From the NCBI RefSeq assembly GCF_000143145.1, contig NC_014313.1:3348001-3412000 (forward strand): a DNA stretch of 64,000 nucleotides, in the 5' to 3' direction. The notes below the pieces were generated by a model. The model was not told where the DNA came from, made no database searches, and worked only from the letters and a program-made list of their open reading frames with translations. Of the stretch, positions 11,819-21,127 are shown piece after piece (positions within the stretch are counted from its first letter, which is position 1; each line of letters begins with the position of its first letter). The stretch comes from Hyphomicrobium denitrificans ATCC 51888 (GTDB lineage Bacteria; Pseudomonadota; Alphaproteobacteria; Rhizobiales; Hyphomicrobiaceae). A program made the translations under genes and the position numbers.

Positions 11819-12151
11819 ATGAGTGATACGCATACATTGACGAAGCTGGCGGCGCTGATCCATTCGCGCCGCTCCGATAGCGCGGACAAATCGTATACGG
11901 CCCAACTGTTGAACGCAGGGCCAGAACGGTGCGCAAAGAAGTTCGGCGAAGAAGCGGTTGAAACGGTCATCGCCGCGCTCGGTTCAGATGCGTCGGCTCT
12001 AAGGGCCGAGGCCGCCGACACGCTCTATCATCTCTTGGTTCTGCTTGAATCGCGTCATGTCGCCTTCGACGATGTTTTGCGTGTTCTCGAAGGGCGCATG
12101 GGCATGTCCGGCATCGAGGAGAAGGCGTCACGTCCACAGAGCACATCGTGA
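11819..12151 (+). CDS. hisE: Phosphoribosyl-ATP pyrophosphatase HisE
   Basis: Second step of histidine synthesis: hydrolyses phosphoribosyl-ATP to phosphoribosyl-AMP. 110 residues, typical of stand-alone HisE. Metal-binding motifs are seen in [15 protein letters not shown] and [14 protein letters not shown] start at ATG 11819 (MSDTHTL); the frame is open from 11765 but lacks family similarity there. The stop overlaps the coaA start (GTGA). In many Rhizobiales hisE-coaA sit at the end of the his operon; here no other his gene is nearby. Confidence 0.93.
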   Translation: MSDTHTLTKLAALIHSRRSDSADKSYTAQLLNAGPERCAKKFGEEAVETVIAALGSDASALRAEAADTLYHLLVLLESRHVAFDDVLRVLEGRMGMSGIEEKASRPQSTS

Positions 12152-13155
12152 AGGGCCGCGTCAGTTTCGAGGTGCGTAAGACTTCGAAAACCGATGACGC
12201 CAGCGGGGAGATCGAGGGCAAGCCTTTCTCTCCGTATCGCGTTTTCACGCGCGCGGAATGGGCGCGGCTTCGCGCCGATACGCCGATGCCCTTGCAGCGG
12301 CATGAACTCGAACAGCTGTCGGGTATTATCGAAGACGTTTCCGTCGAGGAAGTCGAAGCGATTTATCTACCGCTGTCGCGCTTGCTCAATCTCTACGTGG
12401 CGGCGGCGCAAAAGCTTTATTCCGTCAGCTCGGAATTCCTTGGGCGCAAGGACACGAAGGTTCCGTTCGTGATCGGCGTTGCAGGCTCCGTTGCCGTCGG
12501 CAAGAGCACGACGGCGCGTATTTTGAAAGCGCTGCTGGCGCGCTGGCCGGATCATCCGCGCGTCGATCTGATGACCACAGATGGATTTCTGTATCCCAAC
12601 GCCGAGCTTGAACGGCGCGGGCTGATGGATCGCAAGGGCTTTCCTGAAAGCTTCGATACCGAGCGGCTTTTGCGCTTCCTCGGCAATATCAAATCGGGCG
12701 TCGCGCAGGTGTCGGCGCCGGTCTATTCGCACTTTCAATACGACGTGCTTCCGGGGCAGGAAATCACGATCGAGCAGCCTGATATTCTGATTATCGAGGG
12801 GCTCAATATTCTGCAGCCCGCCGAAATGCCCAAGGACGGAACGACAATTCCGTTCGTCTCCGACTTCATCGATTTCGCGATCTATATCGACGCCGATGTC
12901 GCGACGATCGAGAAGTGGTATATGGCGCGGTTCATGCGTTTGCGCAGCACGGCGTTTCGCGATCCCGGCGCTTATTTTCACAAGTACGCGGCGATGGCTC
13001 CCGACGAAGTGCGGCGCACGGCGCTCAGCCTTTGGCGCAACATCAACTTGAAGAACCTGGAGCAGAATATTTTGCCGACGCGCCGGCGCGCGCAGCTTAT
13101 TTTGCAGAAGGCCGAAAATCATCGTGTGAAGGCGGCGCTGCTGCGCAAGCTTTGA
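12148..13155 (+). CDS. coaA: Type I pantothenate kinase CoaA
   Basis: First committed step of coenzyme A synthesis: ATP-dependent phosphorylation of pantothenate. 335 residues, slightly longer than E. coli CoaA (316). The P-loop [12 protein letters not shown] is near 110-121, and [10 protein letters not shown] plus KGFPESFD follow as family motifs. The start codon is GTG at 12148, within the last codons of hisE (4-base overlap), so translation of the two is probably coupled. A dispersed palindromic repeat follows downstream. Confidence 0.96.
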   Translation: MKGRVSFEVRKTSKTDDASGEIEGKPFSPYRVFTRAEWARLRADTPMPLQRHELEQLSGIIEDVSVEEVEAIYLPLSRLLNLYVAAAQKLYSVSSEFLGRKDTKVPFVIGVAGSVAVGKSTTARILKALLARWPDHPRVDLMTTDGFLYPNAELERRGLMDRKGFPESFDTERLLRFLGNIKSGVAQVSAPVYSHFQYDVLPGQEITIEQPDILIIEGLNILQPAEMPKDGTTIPFVSDFIDFAIYIDADVATIEKWYMARFMRLRSTAFRDPGAYFHKYAAMAPDEVRRTALSLWRNINLKNLEQNILPTRRRAQLILQKAENHRVKAALLRKL

Positions 13156-13260
13156 TCTTCGATGCGCCAGAGCGCGCGCAAAAAAATGGGCCGCTTGGGG
13201 TAGCGGCCCTCGGAGATATCACAGGAGTATAAAGTGCACGAAGGAATTGCGATCGGCGCG

Positions 13261-13328
13261 TCTAGAGCCTTTGTTTGATCGTGCTTCTTATCGGAAAACG
13301 GGTTCCCACTTTTCCGGAAGCACTCTAG
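13261..13328. repeat. Dispersed palindromic intergenic repeat, copy 1
   Basis: The 43-base core at 13281-13323 has outer arms GTGCTTC/GAAGCAC and inner arms CGGAAAA/TTTTCCG. It matches a second copy at 50347-50389 at 38 of 43 positions. In this copy the core is further flanked by CTAGAG/CTCTAG arms. The right flank supplies the TAG stop of the convergent small gene at 13325. Elements of this shape are common between genes in Rhizobiales genomes. Confidence 0.8.
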
Positions 13329-13600
13329 CGAGCGACTGATTGCGCATGTTTCGCGTCGTTCGAAGCGTTGGCCGATACGACCAGGTCTTTGAACGAAGCG
13401 TGGGTGCCCAATGCGAAGACTTTGTATTTGTCGCGCAGCCGCCGGATGGCGGACGGGTCGGAATAACCCATTTGCCGGATTGCCGTCGTCGGGCGCAGGT
13501 CCGGCCGAATTCTCAAGAGTTCGGCAAGCTGTGCGAGACGCTGGTTATCGTCAATTCCAGTGCCTTTCGGCCGGCCGCGACGAATGGGAGTGTGGAGCAT
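13325..13600 (-). CDS. Small basic hypothetical protein with an AT-hook-like start
   Basis: 91 residues; I do not recognise the family. The N-terminus carries RRGRPKGTG (residues 7-15), an AT-hook-like, DNA minor-groove type motif. The rest, up to about residue 65, is helical and includes an RQMGYSDPSAIRRLRDKYK segment that could be a helix-turn-helix. A nucleic-acid-binding role is plausible but unproven. The ATG at 13600 is the only good start. The stop codon falls inside the flank of the dispersed repeat, so the C-terminal end may have been set by repeat insertion. Confidence 0.6.
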   Translation of the reverse strand: MLHTPIRRGRPKGTGIDDNQRLAQLAELLRIRPDLRPTTAIRQMGYSDPSAIRRLRDKYKVFALGTHASFKDLVVSANASNDAKHAQSVAR

Positions 13601-13794
13601 CAGGCGAACCTCAAAACGAAGCGATTCGTTGATTCCGACATTGCTCGAAGAATTCCCCTATTTCCAGGGAGAATAATTAATTCGCCAAATTGGACACGAA
13701 ATACCCCCTAAAGATTCTCTTTTTGAACGCCGTTCATTTGGAATAGTATATGAAATGCGGACGGCGCGATTGCCTTTCCGGGATTCGGATACCT

Positions 13795-14790
13795 CTAAAT
13801 GGCACCGCGCTGCTGAGCTAATTGATTGAGCGGAAGTTCGGGGCGGGCGCCGATATGGCTGATAATTTCGGCCGCCGCGAGGCTGGCCAAACGGCCGCAA
13901 ATTTCGAGGCTATATCCCTTCGAATATCCGAATAGGAAACCGGCCGCGTAGAGATCTCCGGCGCCCGTCGTGTCGATCAATTCGGAAATGGGCTCGGGCG
14001 AAATTTCAATTGCGTCGCCGTCGGAAAAAATAACCGAACCTTTTGCGCTGCGTGTCAGCACTGCAAGCTTCGCATCCTTGCTCGCGTTCTTCGATGCGAG
14101 TTCGAATGACTCGGTTTGATAAAGCGATTTGATCTCGGATTCGTTTGCGAAAAGAATGTCGATGCCGGAACGAATGAGTTCGAGAAATTCGGCGCGATGA
14201 CGATCGACGCAAAAGCCATCCGATAGAGTCAGCGCGACTTTGCGGCCCGCTGCTTTCGCGGTTTGCAGTGCTTTTCGAAATGCCTGTTTCGCTTGCGGTT
14301 CATCGAAGAGATAACCTTCGAGATAAAGAATTGCGGAGTCGCGAATTAAATCGAGATTCAATTGCGATTCATCGAGGCTCGTCGAAATTCCGAGAAATGT
14401 ATTCATCGTGCGCTCGCCGTCGGGCGTGACGAGAATGAGAGAGCGCGACGTCGGTGCGCCGTTTGCGATCGGCGCAACATCGAATTCGACACCGATGGAA
14501 CGAATGTCGTGCGTGAATATTTTTCCGAACTCGTCATTCGCAATGGTGCCGATGAATGCGGCTTTGCCACCGAAGGACGCAACGCCTGCGATCGTGTTGG
14601 CCGCCGAGCCGCCGGAGACTTCGACGGCACTTCCCATCGTGGCGTAAATGTTTTTGACGTCGTCGGCTCCGACGAGGCGCATGCTGCCTTTGCTTGCGCC
14701 GATGGTTGCAAGATAGGCTTCGTCGCAGCGGCCGATGATGTCGACGATCGCGTTGCCAATTCCGATGACGTCAAAGCGTGCCGCTGTCAT
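13795..14790 (-). CDS. PfkB-family sugar/adenosine kinase
   Basis: Carbohydrate or nucleoside kinase of the ribokinase (PfkB) family, 331 residues, most like bacterial adenosine kinases. The N-terminal GGSAANTIAGVASFGG (near 60-75) is the first PfkB signature. DTTGAGDLYAAGF near 271-283 is the second, with the catalytic aspartate in GAGD. Substrate preference cannot be settled from sequence. The ATG at 14790 gives the normal start; the open frame upstream overlaps holA and is not coding. The gene is visibly richer in AAT/GAA/ATT codons than its neighbours, a mild hint of different origin. Confidence 0.85.
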   Translation of the reverse strand: MTAARFDVIGIGNAIVDIIGRCDEAYLATIGASKGSMRLVGADDVKNIYATMGSAVEVSGGSAANTIAGVASFGGKAAFIGTIANDEFGKIFTHDIRSIGVEFDVAPIANGAPTSRSLILVTPDGERTMNTFLGISTSLDESQLNLDLIRDSAILYLEGYLFDEPQAKQAFRKALQTAKAAGRKVALTLSDGFCVDRHRAEFLELIRSGIDILFANESEIKSLYQTESFELASKNASKDAKLAVLTRSAKGSVIFSDGDAIEISPEPISELIDTTGAGDLYAAGFLFGYSKGYSLEICGRLASLAAAEIISHIGARPELPLNQLAQQRGAI

Positions 14791-14854
14791 GAAGATCCCC
14801 TGAATGAATTTGCGCGGCACTATAGAAGGGGGAGGACGTGCCGCAAGGCTGGGC

Positions 14855-15898
14855 TTAGCGGCGAGGAGACGCGGCAAGGCCGGCGGCGGCCATTGAGGCG
14901 AGGGCCAGAAGCAGGCGTTCGGCGTAAAGATCTTCGTACCGGCTCGAAAGACGCGCGGACTTGGCCGTTTCGGCAATCCGGCGCAGCGCCTGGTCGAGCT
15001 GCGGCCTCGGCCAGTTGCGGATCTGGCGCGCAAAGGCATCGCGCTGCTTGAAGAAGATCGGCGGCCGCACAGCTTTGAGCGCGTCGTCGAGGCGTTGGCC
15101 GGCATCGACGTCGCTGCGAACCTTGTGGAGTTTCAGGAAGTAGCGCTGGGTCACGAGAATGATCGCCTGTGCGCTTTCGCCAGCCGCCAGCGCGCGGCCG
15201 AAGTCGGTCATAGCGGTTGCAGTCCGGCCTTCGGCGGCAGCCTCGGCGATACGTTCGAGCGCGAGGTCGGCCGCGTCGCCGACGACGTTTTCGACGTCTT
15301 CGAGCGTAATCATCTGCTTGCCGAGGCTGTGCAGCGCAAGTTTTTCGATCTCGGCGCGCGAGAGCGCCCGGTCGGCGCCGAGGCGGGACTGCAATAGCGC
15401 TCGCGCGTCACCTTCGATCGACAGCGAGAATGACGAGAGCACTTCCGCGATGAGGCCGTCGATGTCGGCGGCAGCGTCGGGATAGCAGGCGACGGCGAAG
15501 CAGTTTTCGGTCTTCTCGAACAGCGCGCGCAGGGTGTCGTCGGTTTTGAGGTTGCCGGCTTCAACGATCAGCAGGCCCTCGAATGGGGACGAGAGAATTG
15601 GCTTCAGAAGCTGTGCGGAGATGCGGCGTCCGGCGATGGCGCGAACGATGCGGCGCGAGGCGAACATCGGGCGCATTTGCAGCTCGGTTTCGAGGCGGCC
15701 CGTATCTTCGTCGAGTTCGGAGTCATCGAGCCGCAGAATTTCGCCGGGCGGGTTTTCGCGCGCCGCGAGGGTGCGCGCCAGCACCGTCGAACGCTCGCTG
15801 ACAAGTCCCGGATCGGAGCCGAAGAACAGTGCCGCCGCCAATTGCGCCGGCGGCGACTTCATGAACGACTCGGCCTGATGAGCCTTGATGGCGACCAT
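14855..15898 (-). CDS. holA: DNA polymerase III subunit delta HolA
   Basis: Clamp-loader subunit that opens the sliding clamp during replication. 347 residues, the usual length. Family features: the N-terminal FFGSDPGLVSER, the mid-protein LLIVEAGNLKTDDTLR, and a helical C-terminal domain. It is the last gene of the minus-strand series leuS-lptE-holA, a conserved order in alphaproteobacteria. The ATG at 15898 starts 43 bases after the lptE stop. Confidence 0.93.
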   Translation of the reverse strand: MVAIKAHQAESFMKSPPAQLAAALFFGSDPGLVSERSTVLARTLAARENPPGEILRLDDSELDEDTGRLETELQMRPMFASRRIVRAIAGRRISAQLLKPILSSPFEGLLIVEAGNLKTDDTLRALFEKTENCFAVACYPDAAADIDGLIAEVLSSFSLSIEGDARALLQSRLGADRALSRAEIEKLALHSLGKQMITLEDVENVVGDAADLALERIAEAAAEGRTATAMTDFGRALAAGESAQAIILVTQRYFLKLHKVRSDVDAGQRLDDALKAVRPPIFFKQRDAFARQIRNWPRPQLDQALRRIAETAKSARLSSRYEDLYAERLLLALASMAAAGLAASPRR

Positions 15899-15941
15899 GC
15901 GGGAAGCTCACGAATAAACGGCGCTTGTCTTAGGCGCGCGA

Positions 15942-16514
15942 TCAGGCGGTCGAAGACAGGATCGCGAGCAGGCGCGTGCGCAATTCTTCGCCGACCGACG
16001 AAGCCGCCCGATTTTCAGCGTCCTGGCGGGCTTCGACGTTGGCGAAGATCGACGTGACGCGATCGAACGAGGCGCGGCCGTAGCTCTTGCCCGAGGCGAC
16101 GACGCTCTTATCGCTCAGCCGGATCAGATTGTACGAGGCTTCGATGCTGTAGATCTGTCCGCCCGCGTTGCCGTTGGTCATGACGAGTGTCGAGACCACG
16201 GATTCGCGGATTGCGATGTCGAGCCGGTATTGCGGCGTTTGAGCTTTGCCGCCGCCGGTCGTCTGGAAGATCAGCTCGTTGCGAATTCTCTGGCCGACGC
16301 GGCCCGGGATCGGGGCAATGTCGAGCGTCGCGAGCTTTTCCTGGGTCGCGGCGCCGCCGAGGGCCGCCGAGCCATAGAGCGGGCGAAAGCTGGCGCCGTC
16401 GCTGCAGCCGGCGAGGGCGCAGATTACGGCAATGCCAAACGTCGACAGCAGCCCGGTCCGGTACTTCGACCGGCGAGCCCCTGTCTGCCCCCTCATCCCG
16501 TCACCCAACGACAT
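15942..16514 (-). CDS. lptE: LPS-assembly lipoprotein LptE
   Basis: Outer-membrane lipoprotein that plugs the LptD barrel and helps insert lipopolysaccharide. 190 residues. A hydrophobic segment (about 20-36) ends in the lipobox LAGC with the lipidated cysteine at 37, followed by the FRPLYG motif common to LptE. The ATG at 16514 has AAGGA six bases upstream and overlaps the end of leuS by 14 bases; a second ATG at 16496 is possible. Sandwiched between leuS and holA, as in related genomes. Confidence 0.93.
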   Translation of the reverse strand: MSLGDGMRGQTGARRSKYRTGLLSTFGIAVICALAGCSDGASFRPLYGSAALGGAATQEKLATLDIAPIPGRVGQRIRNELIFQTTGGGKAQTPQYRLDIAIRESVVSTLVMTNGNAGGQIYSIEASYNLIRLSDKSVVASGKSYGRASFDRVTSIFANVEARQDAENRAASSVGEELRTRLLAILSSTA

Positions 16515-19125
16515 TCACGATCCTTTGCGGGACAACGATGACTTTTTTCGGGGCGCGGCCATCAAGGGCACGGACCACCGAATCCAGCTTCAACGCTGCC
16601 GCTTCCACCTCCTCGGATTTCGCAGTGCGCGAAACCACGAGCTCGTCCCGTCGCTTACCATTCACCTGTACGGCAATGGTCACTTGATCGTCAACGAGTA
16701 GGTCCGGTTCGACGGCCGGCCACGGTTGGTTCGCGAGCAGCGTGTTGTAACCGAGCCGCGCCCAGCATTCCTCCGCCAAATGCGGCATCATGGGGCCGAT
16801 CATCGAAGCCAACAGGGCGCCGGCCTCGTGCGCGGTCCAGGCGAGGCCCGGTTCGCTCTTGGTTAGAACGGTCTGGAGAACATTCGAGAACTCGTGGATG
16901 TTGGCGACGGCCACGTTGAAGCGCAGGGCTTCGATGGCCTTGCCGACGTTGTCGAGCGCGCGATGTCCGGCCTTGCGAAGCTCCAGCGCATCCGGTCCAA
17001 ACGTGTCGGGACGTTTGTCGGGCTTCTGAGGATAAGCTTCGAGGATGTCGTCCATCAGACGCCAGACGCGCTGAATGAAACGGCTCGCGCCCGCAACGCC
17101 CGCTTCCGTCCAGATTACGTCGCGTTCCGGCGGACTGTCGGACAGCATGAACCAGCGGGCGCAGTCGGCGCCGTAATGGGCGATGATGTCGTCGGGGTCG
17201 ACAAGGTTCTTTTTCGACTTCGACATCTTTTCGATGGCGCCGATGGCGGCGAGACGTCCGGTCGCGATCTCGATCGCCTGGCGGCTGGCGCCTTCGCCCT
17301 CGAGACGAACGTCGTTCGGCAACAGCCAGAAACCGTCCTGAGACTTGTACGTCTCGTGCGTCACCATGCCTTGCGTGAAGAGGGCCGAGAACGGCTCGCG
17401 GATGTTCGACGCAAATTTCAGGTGGCCGGTGTCGCACATGGCGCGCGCGAAAAAGCGCGAATAGAGCAGATGCAAAATCGCGTGCTCGATGCCGCCGATG
17501 TATTGGTCAACCGGCAGCCAGTAATGCGCGGCGTCCTTGTCGACAGGGGTCTTCGCTTCCGGCGCCGTGAAGCGCACGAAATACCAGGAGGAATCGACGA
17601 AGGTGTCCATCGTGTCGGTTTCACGCGTCGCGTCGCCGCCGCAGGTCGGGCATTTGACGTGCTTCCACGTCGGATGCCGTTCGAGCGGATTGCCCGGCTT
17701 GTCGAAGGTCGCGTCCTCCGGCAGCGTCACTGGCAGGTCCTGTTCCGGAACGCCGACGACACCGCATTTTTCGCAATGGATGACGGGGATCGGACAGCCC
17801 CAATAGCGTTGGCGCGAGATGCCCCAGTCGCGCAGGCGGAAATTGACCTTGCGCGCGCCCTGCGGCCGGTTCGCCAGTTTCTGCTGTTCGAGAATATCGG
17901 CAGCTTTGTCGAAGGCCGCCTTGATCGTCAGGCCGTCGAGAAAGCGCGAATTGATCATCGTGCCGTCTTCGGAATAGGCCTTGTTCTTGATCTCGAACGT
18001 GTCCTTGTTTTCACCCGGCGGCAGGATGACGGGCACGACCGGAAGCTCGTAGCGGCGCGCGAAATCCATGTCGCGCTGATCGCCCGACGGGCAGCCGAAG
18101 ATGGCGCCGGTGCCGTAGTCCATCAGGATGAAGTTCGCGACGTAGACCGGCAGCTGCCAGGATTTGTCGAGCGGATGCACGGCGCGAATGCCGGTATCGA
18201 AGCCGCGCTTTTCGGCGGCCTCGATTTCGGCGACCGAGGTTCCGAGACGGCGGCACTCGTCGCAGAACGCGGCGAGAGCCGGATTGTTCTCAGCGGCGGC
18301 GCGCGCGATCGGATGATCGGCGGCGACCGCCAGGAACGATGCGCCGAATAGCGTGTCGGGCCGCGTCGTGTAGACTTCAAGCTCGGAGAAGCCTTTGGGC
18401 GCCGTGTCCTTGTCCAATGCCCAGCGGATCAGCATGCCTTCGGAGCGTCCGATCCAGTTCGCCTGCATCAGGCGCACCTTCTCGGGCCAGTTGTTGAGCG
18501 TATCGAGGTCGCTCAGCAATTCCTCGGCGTAGTCGGTGATCTTGAAGAACCATTGCGTCAGCTCGCGCTGTTCGACCAGCGCGCCGGAGCGCCAGCCGCG
18601 GCCGTCGATCACCTGCTCGTTGGCGAGAACGGTGTGGTCGACCGGGTCCCAGTTGACCTTCGAGGACTTGCGATAGGCGAGGCCCTTTTTCAGCAGGTCC
18701 AGGAACAGCTTCTGCTGATGGCGATAGTAGTTCGGCGAGCAGGTCGCGATCTCGCGTGACCAGTCGAGCGACAGACCCATCGACTTCAGCTGGCCGCGCA
18801 TCGTGTCGATGTTGGCGTAGGTCCATGTGCCCGGGTGGACCTTGCGCTCCATCGCGGCGTTCTCGGCCGGCATGCCGAATGCGTCCCAGCCCATCGGATG
18901 CAGGACGTTGAACCCCTTTGCCCGCTTGAAGCGGGCAAAGACATCGCCCATCGCATAGTTGCGGACGTGGCCCATATGGATGCGTCCCGAGGGGTAGGGA
19001 AACATCTCGAGGACGTAGCATTTGGCCTGCTTGTGATCTTCGGAGGCGCGGAAAATCTGGTTTTTGTCCCAGATATGCTGCCAATAACGTTCGCGGTCGG
19101 GTGCGTTGTAGCGTTCAGTGGCCAT
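16501..19125 (-). CDS. leuS: Leucyl-tRNA synthetase
   Basis: Charges tRNA-Leu with leucine. 874 residues, class Ia synthetase. The HIGH-type motif HMGH is at 50-53 in [12 protein letters not shown], an editing domain is inserted in the middle (including [11 protein letters not shown]), a zinc-ribbon-like CxxC pair (CEKCG, CPTCGG) is present, and KMSKSKKN lies near 632-639. Two starts are close: ATG 19125 (MATERYN) and ATG 19134, which has a nearer AGAAAG ribosome site; I list the former. The frame stays open to 19311 through the half-site array but that part shows no family similarity. Confidence 0.97.
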   Translation of the reverse strand: MATERYNAPDRERYWQHIWDKNQIFRASEDHKQAKCYVLEMFPYPSGRIHMGHVRNYAMGDVFARFKRAKGFNVLHPMGWDAFGMPAENAAMERKVHPGTWTYANIDTMRGQLKSMGLSLDWSREIATCSPNYYRHQQKLFLDLLKKGLAYRKSSKVNWDPVDHTVLANEQVIDGRGWRSGALVEQRELTQWFFKITDYAEELLSDLDTLNNWPEKVRLMQANWIGRSEGMLIRWALDKDTAPKGFSELEVYTTRPDTLFGASFLAVAADHPIARAAAENNPALAAFCDECRRLGTSVAEIEAAEKRGFDTGIRAVHPLDKSWQLPVYVANFILMDYGTGAIFGCPSGDQRDMDFARRYELPVVPVILPPGENKDTFEIKNKAYSEDGTMINSRFLDGLTIKAAFDKAADILEQQKLANRPQGARKVNFRLRDWGISRQRYWGCPIPVIHCEKCGVVGVPEQDLPVTLPEDATFDKPGNPLERHPTWKHVKCPTCGGDATRETDTMDTFVDSSWYFVRFTAPEAKTPVDKDAAHYWLPVDQYIGGIEHAILHLLYSRFFARAMCDTGHLKFASNIREPFSALFTQGMVTHETYKSQDGFWLLPNDVRLEGEGASRQAIEIATGRLAAIGAIEKMSKSKKNLVDPDDIIAHYGADCARWFMLSDSPPERDVIWTEAGVAGASRFIQRVWRLMDDILEAYPQKPDKRPDTFGPDALELRKAGHRALDNVGKAIEALRFNVAVANIHEFSNVLQTVLTKSEPGLAWTAHEAGALLASMIGPMMPHLAEECWARLGYNTLLANQPWPAVEPDLLVDDQVTIAVQVNGKRRDELVVSRTAKSEEVEAAALKLDSVVRALDGRAPKKVIVVPQRIVNVVG

Positions 19126-19214
19126 GGGGCCCATTCTTTCTGGGATTTTGAATTGGTTAGCGCCGTAAAAAGCCCGAAAGGTCGAGAGGGTCAAGTCGTC
19201 GGCTTCGCTGGCTG

Positions 19215-19388
19215 ATATGTCGCAATAATGCGGTTTCTGCGACATATATGGAGAACGTGTCGTAGCGTCCGACATATCCCCTATAATATGTCGTATAAAT
19301 ATTGTTTTCACGACATGTATTGGTCATATGTCGTTGCCGCCGACATATCGGGCTGACGTGTCGGCGAGATCCGGAATTGCCGACACAT
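19215..19388. promoter_or_regulatory. Array of ten alternating 8-bp half-sites upstream of fic
   Basis: Ten copies of RYRTGTCG (F) or its complement (R) alternate strictly. They start at 19215, 19240, 19255, 19270, 19286, 19311, 19326, 19341, 19356 and 19381. Gaps between copies are 17, 7, 7, 8, 17, 7, 7, 7 and 17 bases, so the layout repeats every 70-71 bases. A perfect TATAAT (19282-19287) and TATAAA (19294-19299) lie inside, reading toward fic. The last copy overlaps the fic ATG at 19387. This looks like an extended operator; the regulator is unknown. Confidence 0.85.
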
Positions 19389-20535
19389 GAAAACTTTCGA
19401 TCCGACTAGTCCTTATAATGCTTTGCCCAAGCTGCCGCCTGCCGGCGACTTGGAGACGAAAGCCGTCCTGAAAAAATGCGCGTCGGTGCACGCCGCGCTT
19501 GCCGCGCTCAAGGAGCGAGGCCGCCGCATTCCGGATCAAAGCGTTCTCATCAATGCGATCCCGATCATGGAAGCCAAGGACAGCTCGGCGATCGAAAACA
19601 TCGTCACGACGAGCGATGCACTGTTCCGCGACGCCAGTTTGAAAGACGACAGCGACGCGGACCCGGCCACCAAAGAAGCGTCGCGCTATCGATCGGCTCT
19701 GCAGCTTGGCTTTCAGACATTAGCGCATCGGCCGATTACGACGCGGACCGCTGTCGATATTTGTTCCGACCTCAAGGGCGTCGATCTCGATGTGCGGAGC
19801 GTGCCCGGCACGAAGCTTCGCAACACGAATACCGGCGACGTGATCTATACGCCGCCCGAAGGCGAAGTTCTGCTGCGCGAGCTGCTCGCGAACTGGGAGC
19901 GTTTCTTGAATGACGCGACGGAGCTCGATCCCGTCGTGCGCATGGCCGTCGGACATTATCAGTTCGAGGCCATTCATCCCTTTATCGACGGCAACGGCCG
20001 CACGGGACGCGTCATCAACATTCTGTTTCTGATCGAGCAGGGATTGCTCGACCTGCCGACGCTGTATCTCAGCAGGTATATTCTTGCGAACAGGGCGGAC
20101 TACTATCGGCTGCTTCTCGACGTAACGACGAAGCAGGCCTGGGAGGCGTGGATTCTCTACATGCTCGACGGCATCGAGAATACCGCGCGATGGACGGCGG
20201 AAAAGATCGGCGCGATCTACGATCTCATCGATGCGACGGTTGCTTATGTCCGCGACGCGGCGCCGAAGATTTATACGCGCGAACTTGTCGACGTCATTTT
20301 CATGCAGCCCTACAGCCGCATTCAGAATGTCGTCGAACGCGGACTTGCGCATCGGGAAAAGGCATCGCGGGATCTGAAGCATCTCGTCGCCATCGGCGTG
20401 CTGCGCGAAATCAAAGTCGGGCGCGAGAAGCTTTTTCTCAACGTGCGCTATGCGGCGCTTCTCAGCGGCGACGCCAACACATTCGATGCCTTTGCGAAGA
20501 TCGAGCCGGCGGCATCGGCGCAGTCGAAGAAATGA
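19387..20535 (+). CDS. Fic/DOC-family protein with N-terminal inhibitory helix and C-terminal winged helix
   Basis: Predicted AMP-transferase (or related NMP-transferase) of the Fic family, 382 residues. The catalytic motif HPFIDGNGRTGR is at about 197-208, with the active-site histidine first. An inhibitory motif of the S/T-xxx-E-G/N type is at 66-71 (SSAIEN), N-terminal to the Fic core, so this is a class II Fic that can silence itself. Residues about 280-360 look like a winged helix, as in the Shewanella Fic structure. The ATG at 19387 is the only suitable start and lies within the last half-site of the upstream array, which suggests autoregulation. The target protein is unknown. Confidence 0.92.
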   Translation: MKTFDPTSPYNALPKLPPAGDLETKAVLKKCASVHAALAALKERGRRIPDQSVLINAIPIMEAKDSSAIENIVTTSDALFRDASLKDDSDADPATKEASRYRSALQLGFQTLAHRPITTRTAVDICSDLKGVDLDVRSVPGTKLRNTNTGDVIYTPPEGEVLLRELLANWERFLNDATELDPVVRMAVGHYQFEAIHPFIDGNGRTGRVINILFLIEQGLLDLPTLYLSRYILANRADYYRLLLDVTTKQAWEAWILYMLDGIENTARWTAEKIGAIYDLIDATVAYVRDAAPKIYTRELVDVIFMQPYSRIQNVVERGLAHREKASRDLKHLVAIGVLREIKVGREKLFLNVRYAALLSGDANTFDAFAKIEPAASAQSKK

Positions 20536-20539
20536 GAAC

Positions 20540-20561
20540 GGGCCGCACGTGACGTGCGACC
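20540..20561. other. Weak hairpin between convergent genes
   Basis: CGCACG (20545-20550 region) faces CGTGCG across a TGA loop just after the fic stop, in the 58-base gap before the convergent GlcG-like gene. No T-run follows on either strand, so terminator function is doubtful. Confidence 0.3.
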
Positions 20562-20593
20562 CGCAGCAATCCTTCAACTCATAAAGGCAAGTG

Positions 20594-20998
20594 TCAGCAG
20601 GTGTGCGCCGCGGCACCGGCTTCGGCGACGGTCTGGTCCTGAACGCCGCTGCCGCCCGAGACGCCGATGGCGCCGATCACGACACCGTTCTGATCCTTGA
20701 GCGGGATGCCGCCCGCGAAGATCATGACGCGGTCGTGGTTCGAAACGTGGATGCCATAAAACTGATCGCCCGGCTGACTGTTGTCGGCGAGTTCCTTGGT
20801 CGAGATGTTGAACGCGCGCGCGGTGAACGCCTTGTTGATTGCGATGTTGATTGAGCCGATCCAGGCTTTGTCCATGCGGATGTGGGAGATGAGGTTGGCG
20901 CCTTCGTCCACCACAGCGATGTTCATCGGCTGGCCGATCTCGATTGCCTTCTTCTCGGCGGCGTCAATGATGCGGCGGGCGTCTTCGAGTTTCAGCAT
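20594..20998 (-). CDS. GlcG/HbpS-family protein (DUF336)
   Basis: Small protein of the HbpS/GlcG family, 134 residues; members include the haem-binding sensor partner HbpS and GlcG of glycolate operons, but most have no known role. Typical features are the N-terminal LEDARRIIDAAEKKA helix, MNIAVVDEGANLISHIRMD, and the glycine-rich C-terminal GAIGVSGGSGVQDQ. The ATG at 20998 has AGGAG six bases upstream and was chosen over upstream open frame. No signal peptide is visible, so it is probably cytoplasmic. It is transcribed away from the YggS gene. Confidence 0.85.
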   Translation of the reverse strand: MLKLEDARRIIDAAEKKAIEIGQPMNIAVVDEGANLISHIRMDKAWIGSINIAINKAFTARAFNISTKELADNSQPGDQFYGIHVSNHDRVMIFAGGIPLKDQNGVVIGAIGVSGGSGVQDQTVAEAGAAAHTC

Positions 20999-21127
20999 GG
21001 GGGCTCCTGTTGTCGATCCAAAGATGACGATGCGCATATATGCGTTGGCTCTCCGCACACCATTGCGACACTTGTTCTTCAAGCGGCGGAAGCGTTATGG
21101 AGAGGGTGAGCAGTTCAGGGACAGAGC

